From contig DXAU01000017.1 of assembly GCA_019116885.1 (NCBI GenBank), forward strand, positions 109,572 to 173,571: 64,000 nt of DNA, read 5' to 3'. Positions within the stretch are counted from its first letter, which is position 1; every line of letters begins with the position of its first letter. Positions 20,347 to 29,752 of the stretch are shown here, piece after piece. The translations under genes and the position numbers were made by a program. Source of the stretch: Candidatus Mediterraneibacter pullistercoris (lineage in GTDB: Bacteria; Bacillota; Clostridia; Lachnospirales; Lachnospiraceae). Under the pieces are notes generated by a model. It had not been told where the DNA came from and searched no databases. It saw only the letters and a list, made by a program, of their open reading frames with translations.

Positions 20347-21360
20347 ATGATCATTGTATTAAAACCACATACCTCAGAGGAAAATATATCCCGGGTTGAA
20401 AATCTGGTAAAAAACAGGGGGCTTGATACCCACATCGTGCGTGGTGCCGAGATGACCATCATCGGATGTATCGGGGACACCACCCTTATCGATCCCCGGC
20501 TTTTTGAAGTTGACAGCTCCGTCGACAAAGTCATGCACGTACAGGAGCCGTATAAACTGGCCAACCGTGCATTTCATCCGGAGGACTCTGTTATCGATGT
20601 CTCCGGGGTAAAGATCGGCGGCGGTCATCTCGGGCTGATCGCCGGGCCATGCTCTGTAGAGTCCTTTGAACAGGTGCTTGAGATTGCCAGAGCTGCAAAA
20701 GCATCCGGCGCAAATCTCCTGAGAGGCGGAGCATTCAAACCACGTACCAGCCCTTATTCTTTCCAGGGACTTGGTCTGGAGGGGCTCGATATTCTGTGTG
20801 CAGTCAAAGAAGAGACGGGACTTCCCATAGTCACAGAACTGATGTCGCCGCAGTACCTGGATATCTTTAATGAGAAAGTGGATCTGATCCAGATCGGAGC
20901 CCGCAACATGCAGAACTTCGATCTTCTCAAACAGCTCGGCCAGATCGACCGTCCGGTCCTCTTAAAGCGGGGACTGAACGCAACCTATGAAGAGTGGATC
21001 ATGTCCGCAGAATATATCATGGCTTCCGGAAATGAGAATGTCATCCTCTGCGAAAGAGGCATCCGCACATTTGAGACATTTACACGGAATACTCTTGATC
21101 TTCAGAGTATCCCTGTGCTCCGCAAGAAAACTCACCTCCCGGTAGTCGTAGATCCAAGCCATGCCGGCGGAAAATGGTGGCTCGTAGAACCGATGGCAAA
21201 GGCTGCCGTGGCGGCCGGAGCAGACGGGCTTATGGTCGAAGTCCACAACAATCCTGAGTGTGCGCTGTGTGATGGCGCACAGTCACTGAAACCGGAAAAA
21301 TATGATGAACTGATCAAACAGGTAAAACAGATCGCGGAAGTTGTAGGAAAGATATTATGA
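20347..21360 (+). CDS. aroF: 3-deoxy-7-phosphoheptulonate synthase (type AroAI-beta/ACT-like N-terminus)
   Basis: [42 protein letters not shown]. Confidence 0.95.
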   Translation: MIIVLKPHTSEENISRVENLVKNRGLDTHIVRGAEMTIIGCIGDTTLIDPRLFEVDSSVDKVMHVQEPYKLANRAFHPEDSVIDVSGVKIGGGHLGLIAGPCSVESFEQVLEIARAAKASGANLLRGGAFKPRTSPYSFQGLGLEGLDILCAVKEETGLPIVTELMSPQYLDIFNEKVDLIQIGARNMQNFDLLKQLGQIDRPVLLKRGLNATYEEWIMSAEYIMASGNENVILCERGIRTFETFTRNTLDLQSIPVLRKKTHLPVVVDPSHAGGKWWLVEPMAKAAVAAGADGLMVEVHNNPECALCDGAQSLKPEKYDELIKQVKQIAEVVGKIL

Positions 21361-22409
21361 AGATAACAGTAAATCTGGGCAAAAACTCATATCCTGTCCA
21401 CATTGCGGGCGGACTGCTGGCAAAATCCGGAGAATACATTTCCCGGATCTTCCAGGGCCAGAAGATCATGCTCATCTCAGACGACAATGTATTCCCGCTG
21501 TTCGGACAAAAAGTGCTGGACTCCCTGAGGGATTACGAGTGCCATACTCTCGTTCTTCCACATGGCGAACCAACAAAGAATTTTCAGTCCCTTCCAACAA
21601 TATACAAAGCCCTGCTCGACGCAAAACTCACAAGGAGCGATCTCGTCATCGCTCTCGGCGGCGGAGTGATCGGGGATCTGGCAGGATTTGCGGCCGCAAG
21701 CTATCTGCGCGGCATCAGGCTGGTGCAGATCCCAACATCTCTGCTTGCACAGGTGGATTCTTCTGTGGGCGGCAAGGTGGCGGTTGATCTCCCCCAGGGG
21801 AAGAACCTGGTAGGTGCCTTCTTCCAGCCGAAAATGGTTCTCATAGATCCGGATGTGCTTGACACTCTCCCGGAGCATTTCATAAAAGACGGCATGGGGG
21901 AAGTCATCAAATACGGCTGTATCAAGGACGCAGACCTCTTCGAGAAGCTCTGCTCCCACAACTCTTTTGATTCTCTGAAACCTGAGCTGCCCGGAATCAT
22001 CACGCGCTGCGTGGATATCAAGCGCCGCGTCGTGGAAGCAGATCAGTTTGACACTGGTGAACGTATGCTCCTAAACTTTGGCCATACGCTTGCGCATACA
22101 ATCGAGCAGTATTATAACTACGAGCGTGAAAGTCACGGTGAAGCTGTAGGAATCGGCATGTACCAGATCAGCAGGATTGCTGAAAAAAAGGGCCTCACTC
22201 TTCCAGGATGCGCGGATAAGATCCGAAGAGCTCTTGAGATATACGGGCTTCCGGTTTCCTGCGGGCTCACATCAGAAGTTCTGCTCGAAGCCATAGCTCT
22301 GGACAAAAAGAATCTGAACGGACATTTGAATATTGTTCTTCTAAAAGAGATTGGTGAGAGTTATGTGTATCCGACAGATATCTCATTCTTTGTGGAAAAC
22401 GGCCGGTGA
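21357..22409 (+). CDS. aroB: 3-dehydroquinate synthase
   Basis: [42 protein letters not shown]; overlaps aroF stop by 4 nt. Confidence 0.97.
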   Translation: MKITVNLGKNSYPVHIAGGLLAKSGEYISRIFQGQKIMLISDDNVFPLFGQKVLDSLRDYECHTLVLPHGEPTKNFQSLPTIYKALLDAKLTRSDLVIALGGGVIGDLAGFAAASYLRGIRLVQIPTSLLAQVDSSVGGKVAVDLPQGKNLVGAFFQPKMVLIDPDVLDTLPEHFIKDGMGEVIKYGCIKDADLFEKLCSHNSFDSLKPELPGIITRCVDIKRRVVEADQFDTGERMLLNFGHTLAHTIEQYYNYERESHGEAVGIGMYQISRIAEKKGLTLPGCADKIRRALEIYGLPVSCGLTSEVLLEAIALDKKNLNGHLNIVLLKEIGESYVYPTDISFFVENGR

Positions 22410-22465
22410 CACTTCAGCCAGGTGTACGTATACCTTATTATTTTCCATGAACATCCAAAAAATAC

Positions 22466-22497
22466 GCCGCACGTCCGTCGTTTGACAGCCGTGCGGC
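22466..22497. terminator. Bidirectional terminator
   Basis: gccgcacg...cgtgcggc between convergent aroB and molybdenum hydroxylase. Confidence 0.75.
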
Positions 22498-22511
22498 ATG
22501 TTTATGCAGAA

Positions 22512-24842
22512 CTATTTCTCTTTCAGTTCCTGCATCCCTCTGTAAACTTTTTCTGCGGTCATCGGAAGTTCTCTTATGATCACTCCTACCGCGTTCTGTA
22601 TCGCATTTGAGATTGCCGGTGAGGGTGTATTGATGACGATCTCTCCGATGGATTTCGCGCCAAAAGGACCTGTCGGCTCATAGCTGCTCTCAAATTCCAC
22701 CCGGATCGTTCCCACATCAAGACGGCTTGGTATCTTGTACTGCATGAAAGAATTGCTGTAATTCTTTCCTTTCTGATTGTACACGACATCCTCAAACAGC
22801 GCCATTCCGATACCCTGGGCAATGCCGCCCTCAGTCTGTACCCTGGCCAGACTCGGATTTACTACAGTCCCGCAGTCCACAACTGCCGCATAATCAACCA
22901 TCTCAACTACGCCTGTCTCTCTGTCTATTTCCACCTCTGCTATACCTGCCATAAACGGCGGCGGTGATGTCGGAGATGAAAACGCCTCGCTTGCCGAAAG
23001 CGCCTCATTGTTAGAACACATCACGCGGTTTCCGATCTCTTTCCTCGTGATGGATTTCCCGGTCTTCATATCCGTCACTTCCGCGCCATTAAATTCCACA
23101 TCATCCACAGAACACCCAAGATATTCTGCTCCTTTCTCACAGATCTTCTCCCGGAGCGCCTCACATGTCCGCACTACAGCCATACCTGTCACGTAAGTCG
23201 TACTGGAAGCATAGGAACCGCAGTCATAAGGTGAGACATCTGTATCAACTCCATGCACAATGATATCTTCTATATCACAGTCCAGACACTCCGCTGCCAT
23301 CTGGGAAAGGATCGTATCGCACCCGGTTCCCATGTCAGTCGCACCGATCATCAGACTGTAGAATCCGTCGTCGTTGACTTTTATAGCAACAGATCCTGTA
23401 TCAACGCCTGAGATGCCAGATCCCTGCATCGCCAGAGCTACGCCCACTCCGCGGACTTTTCCGTTCCCCATATCGCGGCATGGATATTTCTCGTCCCATC
23501 CGATCATCTCTTTCGCCCGTGCCAGACACCGGTCAAGCGCACAGCTCTTAGCCGTCTCGCCGTAATACGCCGGCATGGCCTGTCCCTCGCGTACAAGGTT
23601 CTTTTCTCTTAAAACAGCAGGATCCATGCCAAGCTCCTGAGCCAGTTCATTGACCGCCGATTCCACTGCAAATATCCCCTGCGTCGCACCGTATCCTCTG
23701 TATGCGCCGGAAGACATGACATTCGTATATACGACATCATAGGCAAAACGAAACGCCTCGGTCTTCCCATAAAGAGGGATCGATTTGTGTCCAGAGAGAC
23801 CGACTGTCGTCGGTCCATGTTCTCCAAATGCCCCGGTATTTGACAGCGTGTAGAGATCGATCGCCCTGATACGTCCCTCTTTGTCTGCTCCAAGGCGGAC
23901 ATGCATCTCCATCTCGTGGCGCGGCGAAGATGCGGTCAGAGACTCCTCTCTCGTATATATGATCTTGGCAGGCTTTCCGGTCTTCCATGTAACAAGAGCC
24001 GGATACACTTCGGATACCGAAGTCTGCTTTGCCCCAAACCCGCCGCCGATACGGGGTTTGACCACACGGATCTTACTCTTTGGGACATCCAGCGCATTGG
24101 CAAGGATGCGGCGGACATGGAAGGGAACCTGTGTCGAAGACACGACATTGAGCCTTCCGTATGCGTCAAGGCTGGTATACGTGCGGAACGTCTCCATCAT
24201 AGCCTGCTGGTTTGCTTTCGTATGATAGACTCTGTCAATCACATGATCGCATGATGCCAGAACCTCCTCAACATCCCCTTCCCCACACTCTCCATGAGCG
24301 CACAGATTCCGCTTATTATCAGCCCCCACCGGACAGAGACTCTTCCAGCTGCTTTCCGGATGCACAAGGATGGGATTATCCTTTGCGCTCCTGAAATCAA
24401 GCACTGGTTCTAAAACTTCATACCGGATCTTGACAAGGCCCATTGCTTTTTTGACTGCTTCCTCGGAAGTTCCCGCAACAATTGCAGCGGCATCTCCCAC
24501 AAAACGCATCCTCTGATCCAGAATCAGACGATCGTAGGGGCTTGGCTCAGGATAAGTCTGTCCGGCCATTGTAAATCGTTTGTCCGGACAGTCCTTGTAA
24601 GTGAGAATACATTCGATTCCAGGCACAGCCTCTGCCCTTGCCGTATTGATGTCTTTTATCAGCGCGTGGGCATGAGGGCTTCTTATGATCTTGACAATGA
24701 GACAGTCAGACGGTGCAAGGTCGTTTGTGTAGACTGCTTTGCCTGTAACCAGCGCTTCCGAATCCACCTTTGGCACAGCCTGACTTACGACACGCATATC
24801 CGGGACGTCCCGTTTTGATCCATTTTCTCCGGTCTTCATCAT
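22512..24842 (-). CDS. Xanthine dehydrogenase-family molybdopterin-binding subunit
   Basis: FGAKQTSVSEVYPALV, GAYRGYGATQGIFAVESA, TGPFGAKSIGEIVINTPSPAISNAIQNAVG. Confidence 0.93.
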   Translation of the reverse strand: MMKTGENGSKRDVPDMRVVSQAVPKVDSEALVTGKAVYTNDLAPSDCLIVKIIRSPHAHALIKDINTARAEAVPGIECILTYKDCPDKRFTMAGQTYPEPSPYDRLILDQRMRFVGDAAAIVAGTSEEAVKKAMGLVKIRYEVLEPVLDFRSAKDNPILVHPESSWKSLCPVGADNKRNLCAHGECGEGDVEEVLASCDHVIDRVYHTKANQQAMMETFRTYTSLDAYGRLNVVSSTQVPFHVRRILANALDVPKSKIRVVKPRIGGGFGAKQTSVSEVYPALVTWKTGKPAKIIYTREESLTASSPRHEMEMHVRLGADKEGRIRAIDLYTLSNTGAFGEHGPTTVGLSGHKSIPLYGKTEAFRFAYDVVYTNVMSSGAYRGYGATQGIFAVESAVNELAQELGMDPAVLREKNLVREGQAMPAYYGETAKSCALDRCLARAKEMIGWDEKYPCRDMGNGKVRGVGVALAMQGSGISGVDTGSVAIKVNDDGFYSLMIGATDMGTGCDTILSQMAAECLDCDIEDIIVHGVDTDVSPYDCGSYASSTTYVTGMAVVRTCEALREKICEKGAEYLGCSVDDVEFNGAEVTDMKTGKSITRKEIGNRVMCSNNEALSASEAFSSPTSPPPFMAGIAEVEIDRETGVVEMVDYAAVVDCGTVVNPSLARVQTEGGIAQGIGMALFEDVVYNQKGKNYSNSFMQYKIPSRLDVGTIRVEFESSYEPTGPFGAKSIGEIVINTPSPAISNAIQNAVGVIIRELPMTAEKVYRGMQELKEK

Positions 24843-25318
24843 GCCCGCGCCTCCTTTTCTTCTTTTTCCTTCTGCGCTGCCATATATTTCTGTATCGCGC
24901 GGAGCTGGCTCATATATCCGGTGCAGCGGCACAGATTACCCGCAAGGTATTCTTTGATCTCATCCAGGTCCGGATCTGCCAGTTCCCGTTTCATTGCCAG
25001 TACATTCATAATGAATCCGGGCGAGCAGAAGCCGCACTGCTCGCCGCCCTCATCCGCCAGAAATCTGCCGAATTCCGCGGCCTCCTCTTCCACACCTTCC
25101 AGTGTAGTGATCTCGTGTCCGCTTATCCCTGCCGCCAGTACGGAGCAGGACAGCCTCGACTTTCCGTCGATCCATACCGTACACAAGCCGCAGTTTGTCG
25201 TCTCGCATCCGCATTTGACGCTCTTGCATCCAAGACCTCTCAGCACGCCGAGCAGCACTGCATCCGGTCCGACTTCTGCAGTCACCTGTTTCTTATTTAA
25301 TATAAACTGTATTTCCAT
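24839..25318 (-). CDS. (2Fe-2S)-binding subunit of molybdenum hydroxylase
   Basis: VKCGCETTNCGLCTVWIDGKSRLSC and QCGFCSPGFIMN...NLCRCTGY. Confidence 0.95.
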   Translation of the reverse strand: MEIQFILNKKQVTAEVGPDAVLLGVLRGLGCKSVKCGCETTNCGLCTVWIDGKSRLSCSVLAAGISGHEITTLEGVEEEAAEFGRFLADEGGEQCGFCSPGFIMNVLAMKRELADPDLDEIKEYLAGNLCRCTGYMSQLRAIQKYMAAQKEKEEKEARA

Positions 25319-26185
25319 CTATCTGCCCTCCGCCAGGATCGACATCATTTCGCGACGGATGAGCACTTCTGCCAGATGCTTCCGGTAACCGGCACTTCCG
25401 CGCATATTTGACCCATATGTAAATTCTGATGCTGCCTGTTTTGCATATTCTGCAATCGTCTCCTCCGAAGCATCCGGCGGAATCTCCCACTTCTTCTCAA
25501 GAAGAGCCGCTTTCATCGGCCGCGCTCCGACTGAAAAATACCAGGTTTCCTGCCCATGCACTATCCCGGTCACCACGGAACAGGCGATCACAGGAAAATC
25601 CGTTTTGGTCTGACGGATCGATTCATAGCGGAACTTTCTCTTGCTTTTCCTGACGATGACGGAAAGAAGAATGTCTTTGTCCCGCCTGCGCCTTACAAAC
25701 TCCGACAGCCGGATCGTGCCGCCTTCATAGAGCTCCACGAATGTATCCAGAGCAAGAAAAGCCGTCAGTACATCAGAGAAACCGAATCTGCCATAGATAC
25801 TCCCTCCAATCGTCGCCTGATTGCGAAACTGGACTCCCACAATATGCCGGACACTCTCTGCAATCCCGTCTCCGTAGAGGTCTTTTAGCGCCTGACACTG
25901 CTCGATCTGCCGCAATGTGCACATCGCGCCGATCTTTATTACATTTCCTTCATCCTCGATCTGATCAAGACCCAGATCTGACAGATCGATGAGTGTCTTA
26001 ACGCGGGCGTTTCCAAGACGCATCCACATCATGCCGCCCATCACCCGGCTGCTGCGCGCCTGATTCAGCTCGTATGCCTCTTCCAGCGTCTTGGGTTTTA
26101 CATAGTTACCGATCGTAATCACATCAGTTCCCTCCCTGTTTGTCCTATCCCTTCTCCGGCCTGACAAAACGGACCGCATATTCAT
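25319..26185 (-). CDS. FAD-binding subunit of molybdenum hydroxylase
   Basis: IGAMCTLRQIEQ, QFRNQATIGGSIYGRFGFSDVLTAFLALD. Confidence 0.9.
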   Translation of the reverse strand: MNMRSVLSGRRRDRTNREGTDVITIGNYVKPKTLEEAYELNQARSSRVMGGMMWMRLGNARVKTLIDLSDLGLDQIEDEGNVIKIGAMCTLRQIEQCQALKDLYGDGIAESVRHIVGVQFRNQATIGGSIYGRFGFSDVLTAFLALDTFVELYEGGTIRLSEFVRRRRDKDILLSVIVRKSKRKFRYESIRQTKTDFPVIACSVVTGIVHGQETWYFSVGARPMKAALLEKKWEIPPDASEETIAEYAKQAASEFTYGSNMRGSAGYRKHLAEVLIRREMMSILAEGR

Positions 26186-26339
26186 GGATTTTCTGACATG
26201 TATCTGCTTTTTTCTAGTATATCTTATATCAAGTGCAGCCGGAAAACAAGCAAAAACTCAAATTGGTGCAAAGCCGAATCCGCATACTCTTATCCTTCCG
26301 CATGCGCAGCGCCAGACTCCTCCATAAGAATGAAAAGAG

Positions 26340-26368
26340 TTGACAGCCGGACAACCGGATGTTATGAT
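26340..26368 (+). promoter_or_regulatory. Consensus sigma-A promoter for lysine riboswitch-dapA
   Basis: TTGACA-N17-TATGAT ending ~22 nt upstream of riboswitch P1. Confidence 0.8.
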
Positions 26369-26390
26369 TTCATTGAATAATGGAACGCAG

Positions 26391-26553
26391 GATAGAGGTC
26401 GCATTTTTCATGAGTATGATGGCGGATGTATCAGGAACAGAAGAAATCATCAGAAAGGGAAAGATGCCGAAAGAATAAGGTATCCCTGAAGCCTTGTTCT
26501 TGGGCATGTCGTAAACAGCGGCATGACTGTCATCGCAGGATGGGGAGCTATCT
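26391..26553 (+). ncRNA. Lysine riboswitch (L-box)
   Basis: gatagaggtcgc...gagta...aagggaaagatgccgaaag...cttgggc...atgactgtcatcgcaggatggggagctatc; P1 gatag/ctatc closes; followed by terminator and dapA. Confidence 0.88.
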
Positions 26554-26575
26554 GATATACGACAGAGTATATTTC

Positions 26576-26603
26576 GGAACGGCGCATCTTGCCGTTTCTT
26601 TTA
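26576..26603 (+). terminator. Riboswitch-controlled intrinsic terminator
   Basis: aacggc-gcatctt-gccgtttctttt between L-box and dapA. Confidence 0.75.
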
Positions 26604-26654
26604 TTGTATGGCACATCTGATACAGCAGACATACTATATCATTAAAAGGAGGAA

Positions 26655-27545
26655 ATGAAAATGGCAATTTTTAAAGGTGCAGGCGTAGCGCTTGTTACTC
26701 CGATGAAAGGAAATCTTGAAATCGATTACGATAAACTTGATGAACTCATCGAGGAGCAGATCGCCGGCGGTACAGACTCGATCATTATCTGCGGTACCAC
26801 AGGCGAGTCCGCAACTATGACTGAAGCTGAGCACAGCGAAGCGATCCGTTTCACAGTCGAGAGAGTGAATCACAGAATCCCCGTTATAGCAGGAACGGGG
26901 TCCAACAGTACCCGGACAGCAGTCCAGCTCTCCAAAGAGGCAGAGAACGACGGGGCTGACGGACTTCTTCTCGTGACGCCATATTACAACAAGGCAACAC
27001 AGAATGGACTGATCGCACATTACACGCAGATCTGTAATGAAGTCCAGATCCCGGCGATTCTCTACAATGTGCCAAGCCGCACCGGATGTTCTATCCAGCC
27101 GCAGACTCTTGCCACGCTTGTGAAAAATGTTGATAACATTGTCGGCGTGAAAGAGGCTTCCGGAAATATCGGAACAGTTGCAGAGATCATGCATCTGTGT
27201 GATGGTGATATCGATCTGTACTCCGGAAATGACGATCAGGTCGTTCCGCTTCTCTCCCTTGGCGGGATCGGCGTAATCTCCGTACTGTCAAACGTAGCCC
27301 CGGCTTATGTACACGACATGGTCTATAAATACCTGTCTGGCGACACAGCCGGCAGCGCTAAGATGCAGCTTGACGCAATTCCGCTCATCAGCGCCCTTTT
27401 CTGCGAGGTCAACCCAATTCCGGTAAAGGCGGCAATGAACATGATGGGCAAAAATGTAGGTCCTTTAAGAGCGCCGCTGACAGAGATGGAAGATGCTCAC
27501 AAAGAAACGCTGAGAAAGGCAATGACTGAATTTGGTCTTCTGTAA
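26655..27545 (+). CDS. dapA: 4-hydroxy-tetrahydrodipicolinate synthase
   Basis: GTTGESATMTEAEH, YYNKATQNGL, LYNVPSRTGCSIQP, GVKEASGN. Confidence 0.97.
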   Translation: MKMAIFKGAGVALVTPMKGNLEIDYDKLDELIEEQIAGGTDSIIICGTTGESATMTEAEHSEAIRFTVERVNHRIPVIAGTGSNSTRTAVQLSKEAENDGADGLLLVTPYYNKATQNGLIAHYTQICNEVQIPAILYNVPSRTGCSIQPQTLATLVKNVDNIVGVKEASGNIGTVAEIMHLCDGDIDLYSGNDDQVVPLLSLGGIGVISVLSNVAPAYVHDMVYKYLSGDTAGSAKMQLDAIPLISALFCEVNPIPVKAAMNMMGKNVGPLRAPLTEMEDAHKETLRKAMTEFGLL

Positions 27546-27559
27546 ATTGTGAAAAATCT

Positions 27560-27606
27560 GTGAACGGGGACGTAGTAAAACCAGGTTTTACTACGTCCCC
27601 GTTCAC
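27560..27606. terminator. Perfect 23-bp-arm palindrome, bidirectional terminator / REP-like
   Basis: gtgaacggggacgtagtaaaacc-a-ggttttactacgtccccgttcac followed by T-run. Confidence 0.9.
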
Positions 27607-27618
27607 AATTTTTTATGC

Positions 27619-28497
27619 CTATTTCCGCTTTTTCCCGTAATTGACAAGTCCTACAACTCCCGGACCTGCGTGGGTTCCGATACTCGGGCTCACATCATTG
27701 ATCACAACATTTGTAAATCCCAGTTCTTTTACCATGTCTGCCACAGCTGCTGCCTCGTCATAACAGTCTCCATGGAGAACCGCAACCATCCTGTCCTTTC
27801 CGTATGCATCCAGATCAAGCGAGGCTTCCATCCTTGATACCAGTGTCTTAAGAGATTTCTTGCGCCCTCTCACAGTCCCGTCTGATTTCAGTTCTCCGGC
27901 AGAGGTCACTGTCAGAATCGGTTTGATATTAACAAGGCTTCCAACAACCGCCGTCGTCTTCGACACACGGCCGCCGCGCTGCAGATGATACAGGTCATTT
28001 ACAGTAAATGATACATTTACATGCTCCCGCTCTTCCGTCAGAATGTCACAGACTTCCTCCATGCTCTTTCCCTTTTTCCAGAGTTCCACCGCACGGTACA
28101 CAGACACGCCTTCGCCGAGCGATGCATTAAGTGAATCAAACACCGTGATCTTTCTCTCCGGATATTCCTCGAGAAGTTCGTTTGCCGTCATAATGACATT
28201 GTTGCAGCTTCCGCTCAGAGCACTGGAAAATGCGATATGAAAAATATTCTTTCCGTCTTTTAATATTTTCTCGAACCTTTCCCTGATCACTGCGGGATTA
28301 TTCGCCTGCGATTTCGGCAGCTCGCCTTTTCTCATCGTCTCATAAAATTCATGGGGCGGCATATTCAGCTCGTCTCCATATACCGTATCCCCAAACGAAT
28401 AGTACTGAGGAATAATCGTAAGGCTGTTCTCTTTAATAAATTCTGGCAGTACGTCAGAATTAGAATCTGTTGTGATCACATAATCAGACATATTCAT
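27619..28497 (-). CDS. DegV family (fatty-acid-binding) protein
   Basis: YVITTDSNSDVLPE, FSSALSGSCNN, PSIGTHAGPGVVGLV. Confidence 0.93.
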   Translation of the reverse strand: MNMSDYVITTDSNSDVLPEFIKENSLTIIPQYYSFGDTVYGDELNMPPHEFYETMRKGELPKSQANNPAVIRERFEKILKDGKNIFHIAFSSALSGSCNNVIMTANELLEEYPERKITVFDSLNASLGEGVSVYRAVELWKKGKSMEEVCDILTEEREHVNVSFTVNDLYHLQRGGRVSKTTAVVGSLVNIKPILTVTSAGELKSDGTVRGRKKSLKTLVSRMEASLDLDAYGKDRMVAVLHGDCYDEAAAVADMVKELGFTNVVINDVSPSIGTHAGPGVVGLVNYGKKRK

Positions 28498-28645
28498 CCT
28501 CCTTTAATTTCTCTTTCTCTAACTGTGGTCTCCATTCCAGATCAAACATCCGAAACTTCCAAACGTACTCAGCCATTTTATCACTATTCTCATATTTTTT
28601 AAAGTATATCTGCAATAACCAGAACAGGTTCAGAATGTTGCTGAT

Positions 28646-29458
28646 TTAATATTCTGTCCGGAAACTGGAAAGAATCTCTATAATCTCTCTTTCTTCGTCG
28701 CCTGTGAATTGTCCGGTCGGCGACTCTGCTATGAATGAGATATACGAACTGTACCAGAAAGCAAATTCTCCAGCATATGCTCCACGCACATCATCCCTTA
28801 TACCTGTCCATGATTCCGGCACTACCGCATATGCTACTGCCCCATCCACATCCTGAAAATCAGAATCTGTCTGCATATCTAACTGCCCTGTAGCCTTTAA
28901 CTTTGCAACCATAAAAGTCCCCAGATCCGAATGATCCGCGGCCTGTACATATCCCGGAATAAATTGGGAATCTCCTGCTTTTGAAACTTCTACACGTGTC
29001 ATTGTATCAGAAGATCCGCCGCCTAACTGCCCCTCCGGAACACCGCCTATATGAGAAAAAGTTATAGTTGCTCCATTGCTGTTTGATAAAGTAACAGTTT
29101 CCCCGGTCTGTGTAACCTCTTCCTTTGTTATCGTCCAGCTATCCGGATAGTCAAATGTAAAATCAGGGTATGTAACAGCATGGACTGTCGAGAACTTTGT
29201 ACGATATGTATTTGACAATTCAATCACCGGACTCTGCTGTTCCGGCTCTTCTGGCTGTTCCGCCTGACTGTCCGGTGATTCATTTTGAGGTTCGTCTTCC
29301 AGCACATTTTCTTCGGATTCTTTTGCAGTATCCGTTTTCTCGTTCTGAACGCCGCTTATTTCTGCGGAGTTATTTTCTGCATTTTTGCCACAGGCTACAG
29401 AAGTAATTCCAATAATAACTATCGCCAGTGTCAATAATATATATTTTCTTTTCATCAT
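28646..29458 (-). CDS. Putative lipoprotein, unknown function
   Basis: Signal peptide MMKRKYILLTLAIVIIGITSVAC lipobox; acidic linker. Confidence 0.7.
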   Translation of the reverse strand: MMKRKYILLTLAIVIIGITSVACGKNAENNSAEISGVQNEKTDTAKESEENVLEDEPQNESPDSQAEQPEEPEQQSPVIELSNTYRTKFSTVHAVTYPDFTFDYPDSWTITKEEVTQTGETVTLSNSNGATITFSHIGGVPEGQLGGGSSDTMTRVEVSKAGDSQFIPGYVQAADHSDLGTFMVAKLKATGQLDMQTDSDFQDVDGAVAYAVVPESWTGIRDDVRGAYAGEFAFWYSSYISFIAESPTGQFTGDEEREIIEILSSFRTEY

Positions 29459-29520
29459 ATTTGTTTCTCCTTACAGTCATATTGATTACTCCTATGATTA
29501 CCTTTTGATTTTTAAAAAAT

Positions 29521-29570
29521 AAAAAACGCCGAAATCCCAGTAAAACCAAGGTTTTCCAGCGTTTTTTAAG
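29521..29570 (-). terminator. Terminator after tRNA-Trp
   Basis: AAAAAACGC...GCGTTTTTT on - strand. Confidence 0.75.
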
Positions 29571-29641
29571 CAGGGGATGAGAGAATCGAACTCCCACCAA
29601 AGGTTTTGGAGACCCCTATCATACCATTTGACCAATCCCCT
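29571..29641 (-). tRNA. tRNA-Trp (CCA anticodon)
   Basis: AGGGGATTGGTCAAATGGTATGATAGGGGTCTCCAAAACCTTTGGTGGGAGTTCGATTCTCTCATCCCCTG folds as cloverleaf; loop CTCCAAA; CCA tail not encoded. Confidence 0.88.
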
Positions 29642-29752
29642 GTATTGCGGCCTGTTTCTCACAAGCCACTTGTTTAGTATACTGTGACGTATCGTATTTG
29701 TCAAGATTTTTTTGCATTTTAAGCCTTCATTGTATATTCCTCTTCGCGCCTG

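Noticed and set aside
24801-24815. Palindrome cgggacgtcccg
   Set aside because: Lies inside the molybdenum hydroxylase coding sequence; short and codon-explainable.
26426-26632. Overlapping ORFs of 60-64 aa in the dapA upstream region
   Set aside because: They lie across the lysine-riboswitch expression platform and show no protein-like composition or RBS; noncoding RNA explains the sequence.
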